From Candidatus Fonsibacter lacus (GTDB lineage: Bacteria; Pseudomonadota; Alphaproteobacteria; Pelagibacterales; Pelagibacteraceae): a stretch of DNA of 24,610 nucleotides. Position 1 is the first letter of the stretch; every line of letters begins with the position of its first letter. The position numbers were made by a program, and so were the translations under genes. Under the pieces are notes generated by a model, which was not told where the DNA came from, ran no database searches, and was given only the letters and a program-made list of their open reading frames with translations. Shown piece after piece: positions 6,773 to 14,191 of the stretch. The stretch lies in the NCBI GenBank assembly GCA_010021145.1, contig RGRP01000005.1:1-24610 (forward strand), given 5' to 3'.

Positions 6773-7107
6773 TCTGTGACTGCCTGTTGCTGTGGTCGTC
6801 GCATCGTCATATACACCGCCCTGGCATTCGTGGCCGCCAGTGTCAACTGCCGCCGCGCATTGTGCACCGCATCAGAGCCGCTGGCTCCGAGCCAGTTCAC
6901 GCCGCCCGGTCCATTCCTCCGGCAGAGCTCCAGCTGCTGCAGCAGATCCCCAATCTCTTGGATCAGCTTGTCCAGCTGGTCGGCCTTCTCGTCGATGCAG
7001 TCCGTGTAGAGATGGCACGGATCGCCCATCTGAGTATCGGACGAAGCCGATGGTGTTGCCGTCTCCTGTGGTGATGGTGTCTGCTCTGGTGACGTAAACT
7101 CTCTCAT
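6769..7107 (-). CDS. Hypothetical 112-aa soluble protein
   Basis: The ATG at 7107 has two GGAGG sites just upstream (one at 9 nt, one at 2 nt), so it is clearly a start. The protein has a Ser/Pro/Thr-rich N-terminus (about 1-25), then an acidic helical part (DKLIQEIGDLLQQLELCRR) and a final helix with LTLAATNARAVYMTM. Codon choice is in line with neighbouring real genes, which argues that this frame, and not the overlapping one, is the coding frame between 6872 and 7107. It contains three cysteines and no membrane segment. Function unknown. Confidence 0.68.
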   Translation of the reverse strand: MREFTSPEQTPSPQETATPSASSDTQMGDPCHLYTDCIDEKADQLDKLIQEIGDLLQQLELCRRNGPGGVNWLGASGSDAVHNARRQLTLAATNARAVYMTMRRPQQQAVTE

Positions 7108-7342
7108 ATCCTCCGACCTCCGTTGATTGTTTCGCCTCGACCATGACTCGCAGCTGCTCATTGACTCGCACCGCATGGACGCCCCAGCAGCTTAGCACAC
7201 CGGGAGCCAGCACCAGCAGCGCACGACTGAGAGCCACCGTAACGATGCTCTGTGGCGTGATGCGGAACACCGCCACACCGAGGCCGAAACAGGCCCAGCC
7301 CACACTCATTGCCTGCCAGAATTCGCCGCTTAGATCAGCCAT
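6872..7342 (-). CDS. Small membrane protein, holin candidate, with overlapping C-terminus
   Basis: From the ATG at 7342 (MADLSGEFWQAM) the first 70 residues include two hydrophobic stretches (about 14-27, WACFGLGVAVF, and about 33-55, SIVTVALSRALLVLAPGVLSCW), then a basic region. That fits a two-TM holin or other small membrane protein. The reading frame then continues 236 nt into the next gene, where its sequence looks like an out-of-frame shadow (Arg/Gly-rich), so the true end may be close to 7107 in a relative. It overlaps the preceding gene by 13 nt. The ribosome site is weak. Holin function is inference only. Confidence 0.5.
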   Translation of the reverse strand: MADLSGEFWQAMSVGWACFGLGVAVFRITPQSIVTVALSRALLVLAPGVLSCWGVHAVRVNEQLRVMVEAKQSTEVGGYERVYVTRADTITTGDGNTIGFVRYSDGRSVPSLHGLHRREGRPAGQADPRDWGSAAAAGALPEEWTGRRELARSQRL

Positions 7343-7560
7343 GATAACCCCAGACATACTGCGAGGACGACGATTGAGAGCGCGATAGCAAGGACCACCC
7401 AAACCCACGCGCTACCAGTGTAATCCAAAAACGTCTGAGCAGTCTCTTCCGAGATATCAGCCTCGAGCCCGGGCGCGTCGATCTGGATGGCTCGCTGCCT
7501 GCGAGTCGTCTGTCGTTTGGCCGGCTTGTCTGGCTGCTGTCGCTGCTCATCATCGCTCAT
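7330..7560 (-). CDS. Small single-TM membrane protein
   Basis: The 76-aa protein from ATG 7560 (GAGG 7 nt upstream) has a charged, Gln/Lys/Arg-rich N-terminal half (MSDDEQRQQPDKPAKRQTTR) and one strong C-terminal membrane helix, about 55-75 (WVVLAIALSIVVLAVCLGLS). It is predicted to be C-terminally anchored, with the charged part in the cytoplasm. With the adjacent two-TM protein it could form a holin/antiholin or lysis accessory pair, but no endolysin is recognised here. A longer in-frame start at 7665 exists, but its extra residues do not look protein-like. Confidence 0.6.
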   Translation of the reverse strand: MSDDEQRQQPDKPAKRQTTRRQRAIQIDAPGLEADISEETAQTFLDYTGSAWVWVVLAIALSIVVLAVCLGLSWLI

Positions 7561-7573
7561 TCTGCTGCCTCGT

Positions 7574-7597
7574 GGCGTGCCTGACAATATGCACGCC
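7574..7597 (-). other. Inverted repeat/hairpin in the 94-base gap
   Basis: A perfect 7-bp inverted repeat (GGCGTGC with GCACGCC) with a 10-nt loop lies between the structural gene ending at 7655 and the membrane-protein ATG at 7560. No U-run follows it on the minus strand. It may be an mRNA-stabilising or processing hairpin that separates expression of the membrane proteins from upstream tail genes. No other feature is seen in this gap. Confidence 0.4.
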
Positions 7598-7654
7598 GCA
7601 GATAGTACACCCACCTCGGGTAAACCCCAACCACGGAAACAGGATCGCCCAATA

Positions 7655-8485
7655 TCATGGGCCACCCGTGCCCGGATCTGGCACCGGCTCGCCGCTTGTC
7701 AGCATCATCGAAAGCCGCGTGTCAGCAGATCCGAGATCGACGATCGCCCTCACGTCTGCGTCCGTCAGGGCTGAGCCGGTATCCTCGACGAAGAACTGGA
7801 TCGGGCTGGTGGTTCCCCAGCCGCTGACCGCCAGCAGCTCGTCGACGATGGCCAGCACATCGAAGGATAAGAATGGCCCCGTGCCGGTCGTCGCGTCCTT
7901 GTAGGCCGTCGTCTTGGTGCGGTTGTCGAGCGTATCCCAATCGGTGATGTTGCCCGACTGGTCGCCGCTGTACTTGATCCCATAGACCCTGATCGTCCTG
8001 CCGGGTATCCACTGCATCAGCCTCAGCACCAGCATCGCATACTGCAGATCGGCAGTGCTGGCAAGATCCGCTGCCGGCGTCGTCAGGTAGGCCCGGAATT
8101 CGTAGGGGTTGGCGCCGGTCCGCGTTGTCGCGTCGTCGAAACCGATTGATGGCAGGGCTGCCTGGAGAAAGTCCTCATCGGCCCCCGCGTCGCCACTGTA
8201 GGCATGGCCGCTCACCGTCTCGCTGATTCGGGGTCCGTCCTTGCTTGCGTAGTAAATGTCCGCCGTCCCGCTCGTGACTCGCAGGTACAGCTGCAGACCG
8301 GCCAGTGGCCTCGCGATCTGGTAGAGGCCTGCGTCGATGGGAGTGCCTGCCGCAGCTGCAGCTGGCTCAGCCGCCGCCCAAGTGAACTCCACCGCACCTG
8401 TGCCGTCGATGGTGAAGCTCTTCACCTCGTCGCTGCTCCAGTCCGTCGCTGTCCACCAGTCGCTGTCCAGTGCGTGTTCTATCAT
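7655..8485 (-). CDS. Tail-associated structural protein (unknown)
   Basis: The 276-aa protein has the composition of a virion protein: Ala/Thr/Asp-rich, no cysteine, beta-rich. The N-terminus (MIEHALDSDWWTATDWSSDEV) is followed by a beta region with LAGLQLYLRVTSGTADIYY, an EFRAYLTTP-type segment and a TDADVRAIVDLGSADTRLS end. It overlaps the 559-aa fibre-like gene by ATGA. No known motif is recognised. Its place after two other tail-tip candidates suggests a baseplate, collar or fibre component. Confidence 0.7.
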   Translation of the reverse strand: MIEHALDSDWWTATDWSSDEVKSFTIDGTGAVEFTWAAAEPAAAAAGTPIDAGLYQIARPLAGLQLYLRVTSGTADIYYASKDGPRISETVSGHAYSGDAGADEDFLQAALPSIGFDDATTRTGANPYEFRAYLTTPAADLASTADLQYAMLVLRLMQWIPGRTIRVYGIKYSGDQSGNITDWDTLDNRTKTTAYKDATTGTGPFLSFDVLAIVDELLAVSGWGTTSPIQFFVEDTGSALTDADVRAIVDLGSADTRLSMMLTSGEPVPDPGTGGP

Positions 8486-10161
8486 GGCGTGTATGGCTCC
8501 ACTGTCACCGTGTTCGGGAAATCGTCATAGAGGCCGTCCCATGCTGTCGGGCTGCCCGCTCCATGAATGTCGGTCCATCCGCCTGTGGTCGTGCCGACGT
8601 TGCCGGCCACCCGCCGGAACACGGTCGCCGCCGATGGGTCCCACCTGCCCGCCGCCATGCCTGCACCGCTCGGCAGAATCAGTGGTTGATAGTCGCTGGT
8701 GTCCTCGGGGAGATACCAGGCGAATCCAGTGCCCGGAGCTGTCGCCGTGTTGCGTTTGTAGATGACGATAAAGGGCGTCTCTTGGTTCCAATGAAACCAC
8801 ATCTGGCCGTTTGTCGGGCTGGCTGTGTTGTCGGTGAATCTCAGATAGCCGACCTCGTACACGTCCCATCCCGACTGGCCGACGGTGTTGAGTGACGTGG
8901 CACCAGATGGGCCGTTGGCGTCGAAGTTGAACTCGAGCGGACCCGTCGGTCCATAGCTCGCATGGCTGCCGATGATGGCCGCCGGGTTGCCGGGCCTGAG
9001 ATCCAGCCATGCGATCTGGTCGATAGGTCCCGGCGTTGTTGCGTTGTCGACCGTAATGCGGATCTTAAACCAGAGATCGACCTCGACCGTCTTGGCGTTG
9101 TCGGTGATGTCCGCGTCCCATGCGATGATGCCGTAGGTTGTCGGTGACGTGCCCTCAAACAGCCGGCCCGTGACTGGCACGATGCCGGTCTCATCTGTGC
9201 CGTCCAACCACAGCCGGCCATGTGTGACCACGTACTGCACAGCACCAGAGAACAGCCGCTGGGGCCAGCCCTTCACGATGATATTGTAATCGCCCGGACC
9301 GTAACAAAATGGGCAGACTGTCTCATTGTTCGCGAAGGCTCTGCCAAAGCTCAGCCCCTCGCTGCGATAGTCCGGCAGATGAAATGCCGGCGGGAGCTTG
9401 TCGGATCTGGCCGAGGCAATCGGGGCCTGCGTCCCGCGTATCGCGTTGAACTGGTACACCGGCGGATCGAACTGGTTGCCGCCGCCGATCCTCGCACCTC
9501 GTGCCGCATCGTATGGTGTCGGTGCCAAGTAGAGCGGAGCTTGTCGCGGAAGATCCTGCCGGCCATACACACCCTGATAACCTGAGCCCCACCCGTCGAG
9601 CTTCATTCGCACCGCGTTCGGATAGAATGTTCGCACAGACTGCCCAGTATCCACGCTGTCGTCGAAGCTCAGATAGTAGCCTTGGGCCCCGTGGCTTGTG
9701 CGAATGCCACCCGTGCTGCCCAGCGTGCTCCATGTGCCCCATGCCCACGTCGCATTCTCATTCTCGCGCTCTGCCTCCAGCATCTCGACGAATGCCAGAT
9801 CCCGCCAGAGCTCGCCCCGCGTTGCCGGGTTGCCCTGTGCTGGCCTGCTGACACAATAGCCCAGCCTGCCGCATGGTTCAGCGTAGCACTTCGTGCCGCT
9901 GGCAATTGCCCTCGGGCCGACATTCAACACCGCGATTCTGCAGCCCGTGTCTGTGATCGTCGTGCCGCTGATAGTGAGGATCTTGCACTGCACCGGACTG
10001 GTCGCCGCCGCCGGCATCTGGGCCGTAGCCTCGACCAGCAGCCGACCCAGTCCTCGGGGCTGCGTGGCCATGCTGCCGGCTTGCTGCGCTACTGAGCCGA
10101 GCAGCCGACTGAGGGCCGCCGCCTTGTCCCGCGTCATGCTCAGCCGTCGCCGATCTGTCAT
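8482..10161 (-). CDS. Large tail-tip/receptor-binding-type protein
   Basis: I start this 559-aa protein at the ATG at 10161 (MTDRRRLSMTRDKAA), which overlaps the preceding stop as ATGA. The longer upstream extension is an out-of-frame shadow of that gene. Residues about 9-110 repeat the architecture of the preceding 109-aa protein: TRDKAAALSRLLGS, then a beta module. The remainder is aromatic, Gly- and Asp-rich, with a short CPFC pair, beta-sandwich-like stretches (VEVDLWFKIRITVDNATTPG) and a final GWTDIHGAGSPTAWDGLYDD. It is the largest protein after the tape measure, in the position of receptor-binding proteins. No enzymatic motif was seen. Confidence 0.7.
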   Translation of the reverse strand: MTDRRRLSMTRDKAAALSRLLGSVAQQAGSMATQPRGLGRLLVEATAQMPAAATSPVQCKILTISGTTITDTGCRIAVLNVGPRAIASGTKCYAEPCGRLGYCVSRPAQGNPATRGELWRDLAFVEMLEAERENENATWAWGTWSTLGSTGGIRTSHGAQGYYLSFDDSVDTGQSVRTFYPNAVRMKLDGWGSGYQGVYGRQDLPRQAPLYLAPTPYDAARGARIGGGNQFDPPVYQFNAIRGTQAPIASARSDKLPPAFHLPDYRSEGLSFGRAFANNETVCPFCYGPGDYNIIVKGWPQRLFSGAVQYVVTHGRLWLDGTDETGIVPVTGRLFEGTSPTTYGIIAWDADITDNAKTVEVDLWFKIRITVDNATTPGPIDQIAWLDLRPGNPAAIIGSHASYGPTGPLEFNFDANGPSGATSLNTVGQSGWDVYEVGYLRFTDNTASPTNGQMWFHWNQETPFIVIYKRNTATAPGTGFAWYLPEDTSDYQPLILPSGAGMAAGRWDPSAATVFRRVAGNVGTTTGGWTDIHGAGSPTAWDGLYDDFPNTVTVEPYTP

Positions 10162-10487
10162 GTTTCCACCACGCACCAGCCGAATGTGCTGACCCTGCGA
10201 GCAATCCGTCGGCCCGTCGTGCTGACTGCGGTGCCTGTGGCAGATCGCACCTGCACCCGCTGCCGCGTGTCCGTCCACGTCGAGCCGTCGAGCGTGTAGA
10301 TTCGTGCCCACACCTGAGCCACCGAGCCGGCTGCAATGGCCGTCTCCAGCTGCACCACCAGAGCATCACCGCTGCGGATGATGCCCGGCTGCACCGCCCC
10401 AAGCGAGGCGTCGCCGGTCGAGCGGATCAGCTCGCCGATGGCCGCCGCCTGATCTCGCGTTGCCAGTATGGGGTGCTCGCCTGTCAT
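10158..10487 (-). CDS. Small tail protein, paralogous to the N-terminus of the next gene
   Basis: This 109-aa protein begins MTGEHPILATRDQAAAIGEL and then has a beta-rich domain (ALVVQLETAIAAGSVAQVWA, then YTLDGSTWTDTRQRVQVRSA) ending FGWCVVET. The same order, TRD-x-AAA helix then a strand-rich module ending in GYCVSR, opens the neighbouring 559-aa protein, so the two look like an old tandem duplication of a virion assembly or attachment module. It is ATGA-coupled on both sides. Probably a small tail-tip or adaptor protein. Confidence 0.7.
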   Translation of the reverse strand: MTGEHPILATRDQAAAIGELIRSTGDASLGAVQPGIIRSGDALVVQLETAIAAGSVAQVWARIYTLDGSTWTDTRQRVQVRSATGTAVSTTGRRIARRVSTFGWCVVET

Positions 10488-11656
10488 GGCTGATTGTTCG
10501 GCAATGGGACCGCAGACCAGTCGGCCAGGTCCTCGAGGATAAACTGGTTGACGATAACGCCGCTGAGCCAGACTGGTTTTGCCGTGCTGATCGTCGTGCT
10601 GGCATTAATTGCAAGCGTGGCCGAGCTGCTGCTGGCAATCGACTGAATGCGAGCCTCGAGCGTCTTGCCGCGTGGGCCTGCGCCGATGACCCGCACCAGC
10701 GCCCCGACGTGCTTTGTCGAGTCGAAGGAGCCAGTGCTGAGCGTGAGCGTGGCCGACCCTGCCGTCATGGTGCCTGTCCCGAACTGCGTGCCAGTAAGCA
10801 CCGGCACCCGCACCGCTTGCCCGTTCGCATCGAGCCAGATCTCGCCGCCGGTCTGCTGCTGCTCCTCCGTCTGGATGGGGCGCTTGATGATCCGGCGATC
10901 TGTCGTGGGCGTCTTGCCGTCATATGTGGCCTTTGTTACGTCCTGCCACGCCGCTGTGCTGCTGGTTCTCGTCTGATACACCAGCTCATTCGGGCCTTTG
11001 TTTGGCAGCAGAATATAGTAGCCGCCGGGGTTGATCTCGATCGTGTAGCTGATCGGCCAATATAGCGAGCCAGCCACGTCCCGCTCTGGCTCGTCCGGCA
11101 TCTCAACATCACGCAGCAGACAGCAGCCCGCCGGATACGACACACCATGGATCGTCACCGCTGAGAGGTTGATCGTGTCCGCCAACTCGAAGAGGAATTG
11201 CGGGATCGTCGCGAAGTTGGCCGTGACATTCACCACTCGCGTCCGAACCTTGCGCGTAAGGCCTTCGTAAAGATCGCCTGCCGAGTTGACCAGAGGATAC
11301 CCTCGGGCGTCGTAGAATGCCGGCACCGCAATCGACCCGGATCTCATGCCGCCCTTGACCCGCTGGCTGGCGTAGGCCTGATCTTCTCGCGTCGTGATGG
11401 CTGTGCTGTACGTCACCTGCATCAGGTAGCGAGTGAGCACCTCGTCATCCTGCGACAGCTGCCGATTCACCACGATGGCCGTGGTTTTCTCGGGATGACT
11501 GGCGCCTTTTGCCGGAATGCCAGTGGCCGTCACAACAGTCGTGATCGTGTCAGTCTCGGTTGTGGTTGTGATCTCCCAGACGTCTACGACCGTCTCAGTT
11601 CCGTCCTCGTCCTGCTGCCACTGCCCGCGCCTGTAGAGCTTTGCCGTTGCTGCCAT
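10484..11656 (-). CDS. Distal tail protein candidate
   Basis: This 390-aa protein is the first gene after the tape measure (one-base gap, ATG 11656), where siphophages place distal-tail or tail-associated proteins. The N-terminal half contains WEITTTTETDTITTVVTATG and a long segment with YLMQVTYST and GCCLLRDVEMPDEPERDVAG. Residues about 288-350 form a Gly/Ser/Thr beta module (GTMTAGSATLTLSTGSFDST, then GPRGKTLEARIQSIA and SSSSATLAI) of a kind I recall at the tail end of many phage adhesins. No enzyme motif. Function is inferred from position. Confidence 0.65.
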   Translation of the reverse strand: MAATAKLYRRGQWQQDEDGTETVVDVWEITTTTETDTITTVVTATGIPAKGASHPEKTTAIVVNRQLSQDDEVLTRYLMQVTYSTAITTREDQAYASQRVKGGMRSGSIAVPAFYDARGYPLVNSAGDLYEGLTRKVRTRVVNVTANFATIPQFLFELADTINLSAVTIHGVSYPAGCCLLRDVEMPDEPERDVAGSLYWPISYTIEINPGGYYILLPNKGPNELVYQTRTSSTAAWQDVTKATYDGKTPTTDRRIIKRPIQTEEQQQTGGEIWLDANGQAVRVPVLTGTQFGTGTMTAGSATLTLSTGSFDSTKHVGALVRVIGAGPRGKTLEARIQSIASSSSATLAINASTTISTAKPVWLSGVIVNQFILEDLADWSAVPLPNNQP

Positions 11657-11657
11657 G

Positions 11658-13295
11658 TTACACCGCCCATCCGATCATGCCGTCCTGTGTCGCCTTGAGA
11701 AGCTGCCGCTGTATCCCGCGAATCTCCTTGAGCTGGTCGAGCTGCTGCTGGCTTAGTGTCCCCTGTTGGTTAATGATGCGGTTGAGCACACCAGCACCGC
11801 CAGCCGTTCTAAGATCCTGAGCCGGGCCGGCCTGCTGCACCGCCTTGTCCACTCGCGTGGCGATGTCGGCCGACTTCAGCTGCCCGATCAGCTCATCGAA
11901 CTTCTTGCCCGCAGTCGTCGCCGCGTCTGGCTGGTTGGCCGCCGTGCTGGCCGCCGTCGCTGCTGTGGCCACCGCTGCAGACCATTCCTGCCGGGCTGCC
12001 GCCAGTTCTGCGCTGGCCTTGTCCAATCGTGCCGCGTAGGCATCGGCCCTCGCCTGCTGGTCCGCCATCGCCTGCTGGTCGATCTGCTGCACCTGCTGCG
12101 TCGCCATCAGATCGATCTCGGCTTTAATGGCGTCCGCATTCAGTGAACTGTCGAGATAGGCTATGATGTCGACGATGCCGCTCGACAGCCATGCCTGTGT
12201 CTCGGCCCACATCTTCCGCACACCGGAGACCGCTTGGCCGAACACGTCGAGGAATCCATTCCGCCATGCGTACCACTGATCGGAGATGGCTGCGATCCCC
12301 TGAGCCCATGCCACATCGAGCGAGGCCCAGAACACGCCAGCCGCTGCTGCCACGTCGCCTGCCGTGAGTGCCCCCATGATGCTGGAGAGCGTATCGGAGA
12401 CTGCCGAGCCCAGCCCGGCGAAGGGCTGCAGCAGCGCTCCGATCGCGTCGTAAGCCTGACCGAAACTGGCGACCAGCGTCTCGCCGACCACCTTGGCCAG
12501 TGTCTGTATCGCCGGCCATGTCTGCATCACTAGGTCGATCATCTGCGACAGGTAGGGTAGCACCGCCACCGCGATGATGTTGCTGGCGTTGCGGAGCGTG
12601 GCCACCAGCCCCTGCCACTTGTCGTCGAAGGCCGCCGCCGCTGCCGCCTGCTCACCGCTGATCGTCATGCCGAGCCTGTCCGCCTCGGCCATCAGGGCCC
12701 GAATTCCGCCGGCACCGTCGGCCATCATCGGCACCAGATCCGCTCCGGATTTGCCCAGCAGATCCATTGCCACCGAGGCCTGCGCCGCCGGGTCCTGAAT
12801 CTGGCTGATGCCCTGAGCCACTGCGAGGAATCGATCCTCGACCGACATGGCCAGCAGATGCTCAGCAGATAGCCCGACCGAGGCCAGAGCAGCCGCCGCC
12901 GACTTACTGCCGTTGGCTGCCTGCGTCGTAACGTCGCCCAGCTTGCGCATGCCCTTTTCGACGGCCTCGAGATTTGCCCCGGATTGCTCGGCAGCATACC
13001 GCAGCTGGCTGAGCGCCTCAGCGCTCGCACCAGTCCGCTGTGCGATGTCGTCGATCCCCGCAGCCGCCTCAGAGAATCGCCACACCGAGGCCGCCGCCGC
13101 ACTCATGCCGGAGACGATCAGGCCGATGCTGCCTGCGACTGCAGCCGTGCCGAGTGATGCCGCGATGCCTGCCACACCCTTGGCTGCCCCTGCGAGCCGA
13201 GTCGTGAGTGTGGTGAGTCCCCGCTTAAGCGGGGTGTCGTCCACAAAGATCTTGACGAAGGCTCTGGCCGCCTCGATCGCTCTACTGCTCGCCAC
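11658..13295 (-). CDS. Tail tape measure protein
   Basis: The 545-aa protein starts at a GTG (GGAGG 6 nt upstream) overlapping the chaperone extension by 14 nt. Features typical of tape measure proteins are an N-terminal RAFVKIFVDDTPLKRGL motif, Ala/Gly-rich hydrophobic stretches near 35-75, the signature IDDIAQRTGASAEALSQLRYAAEQ (about 80-103), a DLLGKSGADLVPMM segment (about 178-192), and a long Ala/Gln-rich coiled coil with QQ repeats at the end. By the usual rule of about 0.15 nm per residue it would specify a short tail of roughly 80 nm. It sits after the GT pair as in most siphophages. Confidence 0.9.
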   Translation of the reverse strand: MASSRAIEAARAFVKIFVDDTPLKRGLTTLTTRLAGAAKGVAGIAASLGTAAVAGSIGLIVSGMSAAAASVWRFSEAAAGIDDIAQRTGASAEALSQLRYAAEQSGANLEAVEKGMRKLGDVTTQAANGSKSAAAALASVGLSAEHLLAMSVEDRFLAVAQGISQIQDPAAQASVAMDLLGKSGADLVPMMADGAGGIRALMAEADRLGMTISGEQAAAAAAFDDKWQGLVATLRNASNIIAVAVLPYLSQMIDLVMQTWPAIQTLAKVVGETLVASFGQAYDAIGALLQPFAGLGSAVSDTLSSIMGALTAGDVAAAAGVFWASLDVAWAQGIAAISDQWYAWRNGFLDVFGQAVSGVRKMWAETQAWLSSGIVDIIAYLDSSLNADAIKAEIDLMATQQVQQIDQQAMADQQARADAYAARLDKASAELAAARQEWSAAVATAATAASTAANQPDAATTAGKKFDELIGQLKSADIATRVDKAVQQAGPAQDLRTAGGAGVLNRIINQQGTLSQQQLDQLKEIRGIQRQLLKATQDGMIGWAV

Positions 13296-13572
13296 TCAGC
13301 ACCTCCGGTCCGTATCCCGCCAACCACTGGATTTCACTTGGCGCGTGTTGCGCCATCTGAGCCAGCAGCACCTCGCGACCCGAGGGCCTGCGCCGCTCGG
13401 AGTCACCAAAAAAATCCTGCCACGTCCACACTCGATCAGACCGCTTCGTCCGCTGCACATTGTAGAGAGCCGCCATCAGTGACCCGAGCCGCTGAGACTC
13501 CAGCCGCTGAGACTGATGCACAGCCCACAGAGCCTGCCTCAGCGTCATCGGCCCGAGATCCAGATCCGTCAT
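13282..13572 (-). CDS. Tail assembly chaperone C-terminal extension (gpT-like, -1 frame)
   Basis: From ATG 13572 this frame encodes 96 aa (MTDLDLGPMTLRQALWAVHQ to its end), but that ATG has no ribosome site. The frame is continuously open upstream, through GPDEWLTRLRCM, back to the slippery site at 13752-13758 in the preceding gene. Read through a -1 shift there, the fusion has 251 residues: 95 of the first protein plus 156 in this frame, with a Gly/Ser-rich linker. This is the lambda G/GT logic, where the minor product is needed to load the tube onto the tape measure. The conserved-looking part is DLDLGPMTLRQ and the helical LMAALYNVQR. Confidence 0.78.
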   Translation of the reverse strand: MTDLDLGPMTLRQALWAVHQSQRLESQRLGSLMAALYNVQRTKRSDRVWTWQDFFGDSERRRPSGREVLLAQMAQHAPSEIQWLAGYGPEVLSGEQ

Positions 13573-13586
13573 GCACCGCAGCCGTG

Positions 13587-14036
13587 TCAGCCATTCATCT
13601 GGGCCGCTGCACTCAATGCCATCGAGTTGATATCGAGAGCCTCCACCGCTGCCTCGATCTGCTCGCTGATCGCCTTGCGTGCCTCCGTCTGAGCTGCCTC
13701 GACCTTTGCCAGCAGATCCTGCAGCCCGGCTTTCATCGGGCTGCCCTTGGGGAAAAAATCGGCGAGGGCCTCCAGCAGTGCGGTCGATGCCTCCTCGTGC
13801 GTCGAGCCGTCCGCCGCCTCCATCAGTGTGGCCGACGGAACCTGCTCGATCGCTGCGAGGACCTCGTAAATCAGCGTGTCATCCAGCTGGATTGCTGCGA
13901 GGAACTCGCTGAGCCGCTGCGGGTTATGGGCCATCTCCAGCACATCCCACTCCGTCGAGTCGAGGATGCGCTGGCGTGCCGCGATGCTGATCCGGACCGG
14001 GTGCATCTTGCCGGCTGTGTCACGATACTGAGCCAT
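13587..14036 (-). CDS. Tail assembly chaperone (gpG-like)
   Basis: The 149-aa protein starts at ATG 14036 (GGAGG 8 nt upstream); a longer in-frame start at 14099 lacks support. The N-terminus MAQYRDTAGKMHPVRISIAA and the following alpha-helical, acidic body (LLEALADFFPKGSPMKAGLQ) match the place and style of gpG-type chaperones: small, helical, between tail tube and tape measure. It carries the slippery heptamer at residues 94-95 (TTT TTC). The chaperone binds tape measure and tube subunits before polymerisation. No homology beyond context and architecture is claimed. Confidence 0.8.
   Translation of the reverse strand: MAQYRDTAGKMHPVRISIAARQRILDSTEWDVLEMAHNPQRLSEFLAAIQLDDTLIYEVLAAIEQVPSATLMEAADGSTHEEASTALLEALADFFPKGSPMKAGLQDLLAKVEAAQTEARKAISEQIEAAVEALDINSMALSAAAQMNG
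13752..13758 (-). other. Programmed -1 frameshift slippery site T_TTT_TTC
   Basis: In the chaperone zero frame the codons GAT TTT TTC CCC place the heptamer T TTT TTC exactly in the X_XXY_YYZ register (minus strand 13758-13752). Slipping back one base leads into a frame open for 156 codons, ending at 13282. A run of four C and GGG-containing sequence lies directly downstream; I did not find a clear pseudoknot by eye. Confidence 0.8.
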
Positions 14037-14181
14037 CTCCCGCTCCTCCGGTTGTGGTTGCTGGTTCTGATTGCGACTGGCCGCCCCCGACCACTGCAAT
14101 CACCTTGAGCTTCACCGTGCTGGTGGTTCCGTCTGCGTTCGTCACCACCACCTCGTCGACCTGTCCGAGTGCCACTGCCAT
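14020..14181 (-). CDS. Small ORF (53 aa) between tail tube and chaperone
   Basis: ATG 14181 has an excellent ribosome site (AGGAGG, 5 nt away) and lies 10 nt after the tail-tube stop. The protein begins MAVALGQVDEVVVTNADGTT, has a short beta strand-rich core ending VIAVVGGG, then a Ser/Thr/Gly-rich tail. It overlaps the chaperone start by 17 nt in another frame. Many phages carry a small unassigned gene in this exact position. Function unknown; coding is supported by the ribosome site, spacing and coupling rather than homology. Confidence 0.6.
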   Translation of the reverse strand: MAVALGQVDEVVVTNADGTTSTVKLKVIAVVGGGQSQSEPATTTGGAGDGSVS

Positions 14182-14191
14182 GATGTCCTCC

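Noticed and set aside
7143..7388. Plus-strand frame opposite the membrane proteins
   Set aside because: No ribosome site and an antisense-like composition.
10162..10311. Longer in-frame start of the 559-aa fibre-type gene
   Set aside because: The extra residues lie over the preceding gene in another frame, and the ATGA junction at 10161 explains translation.
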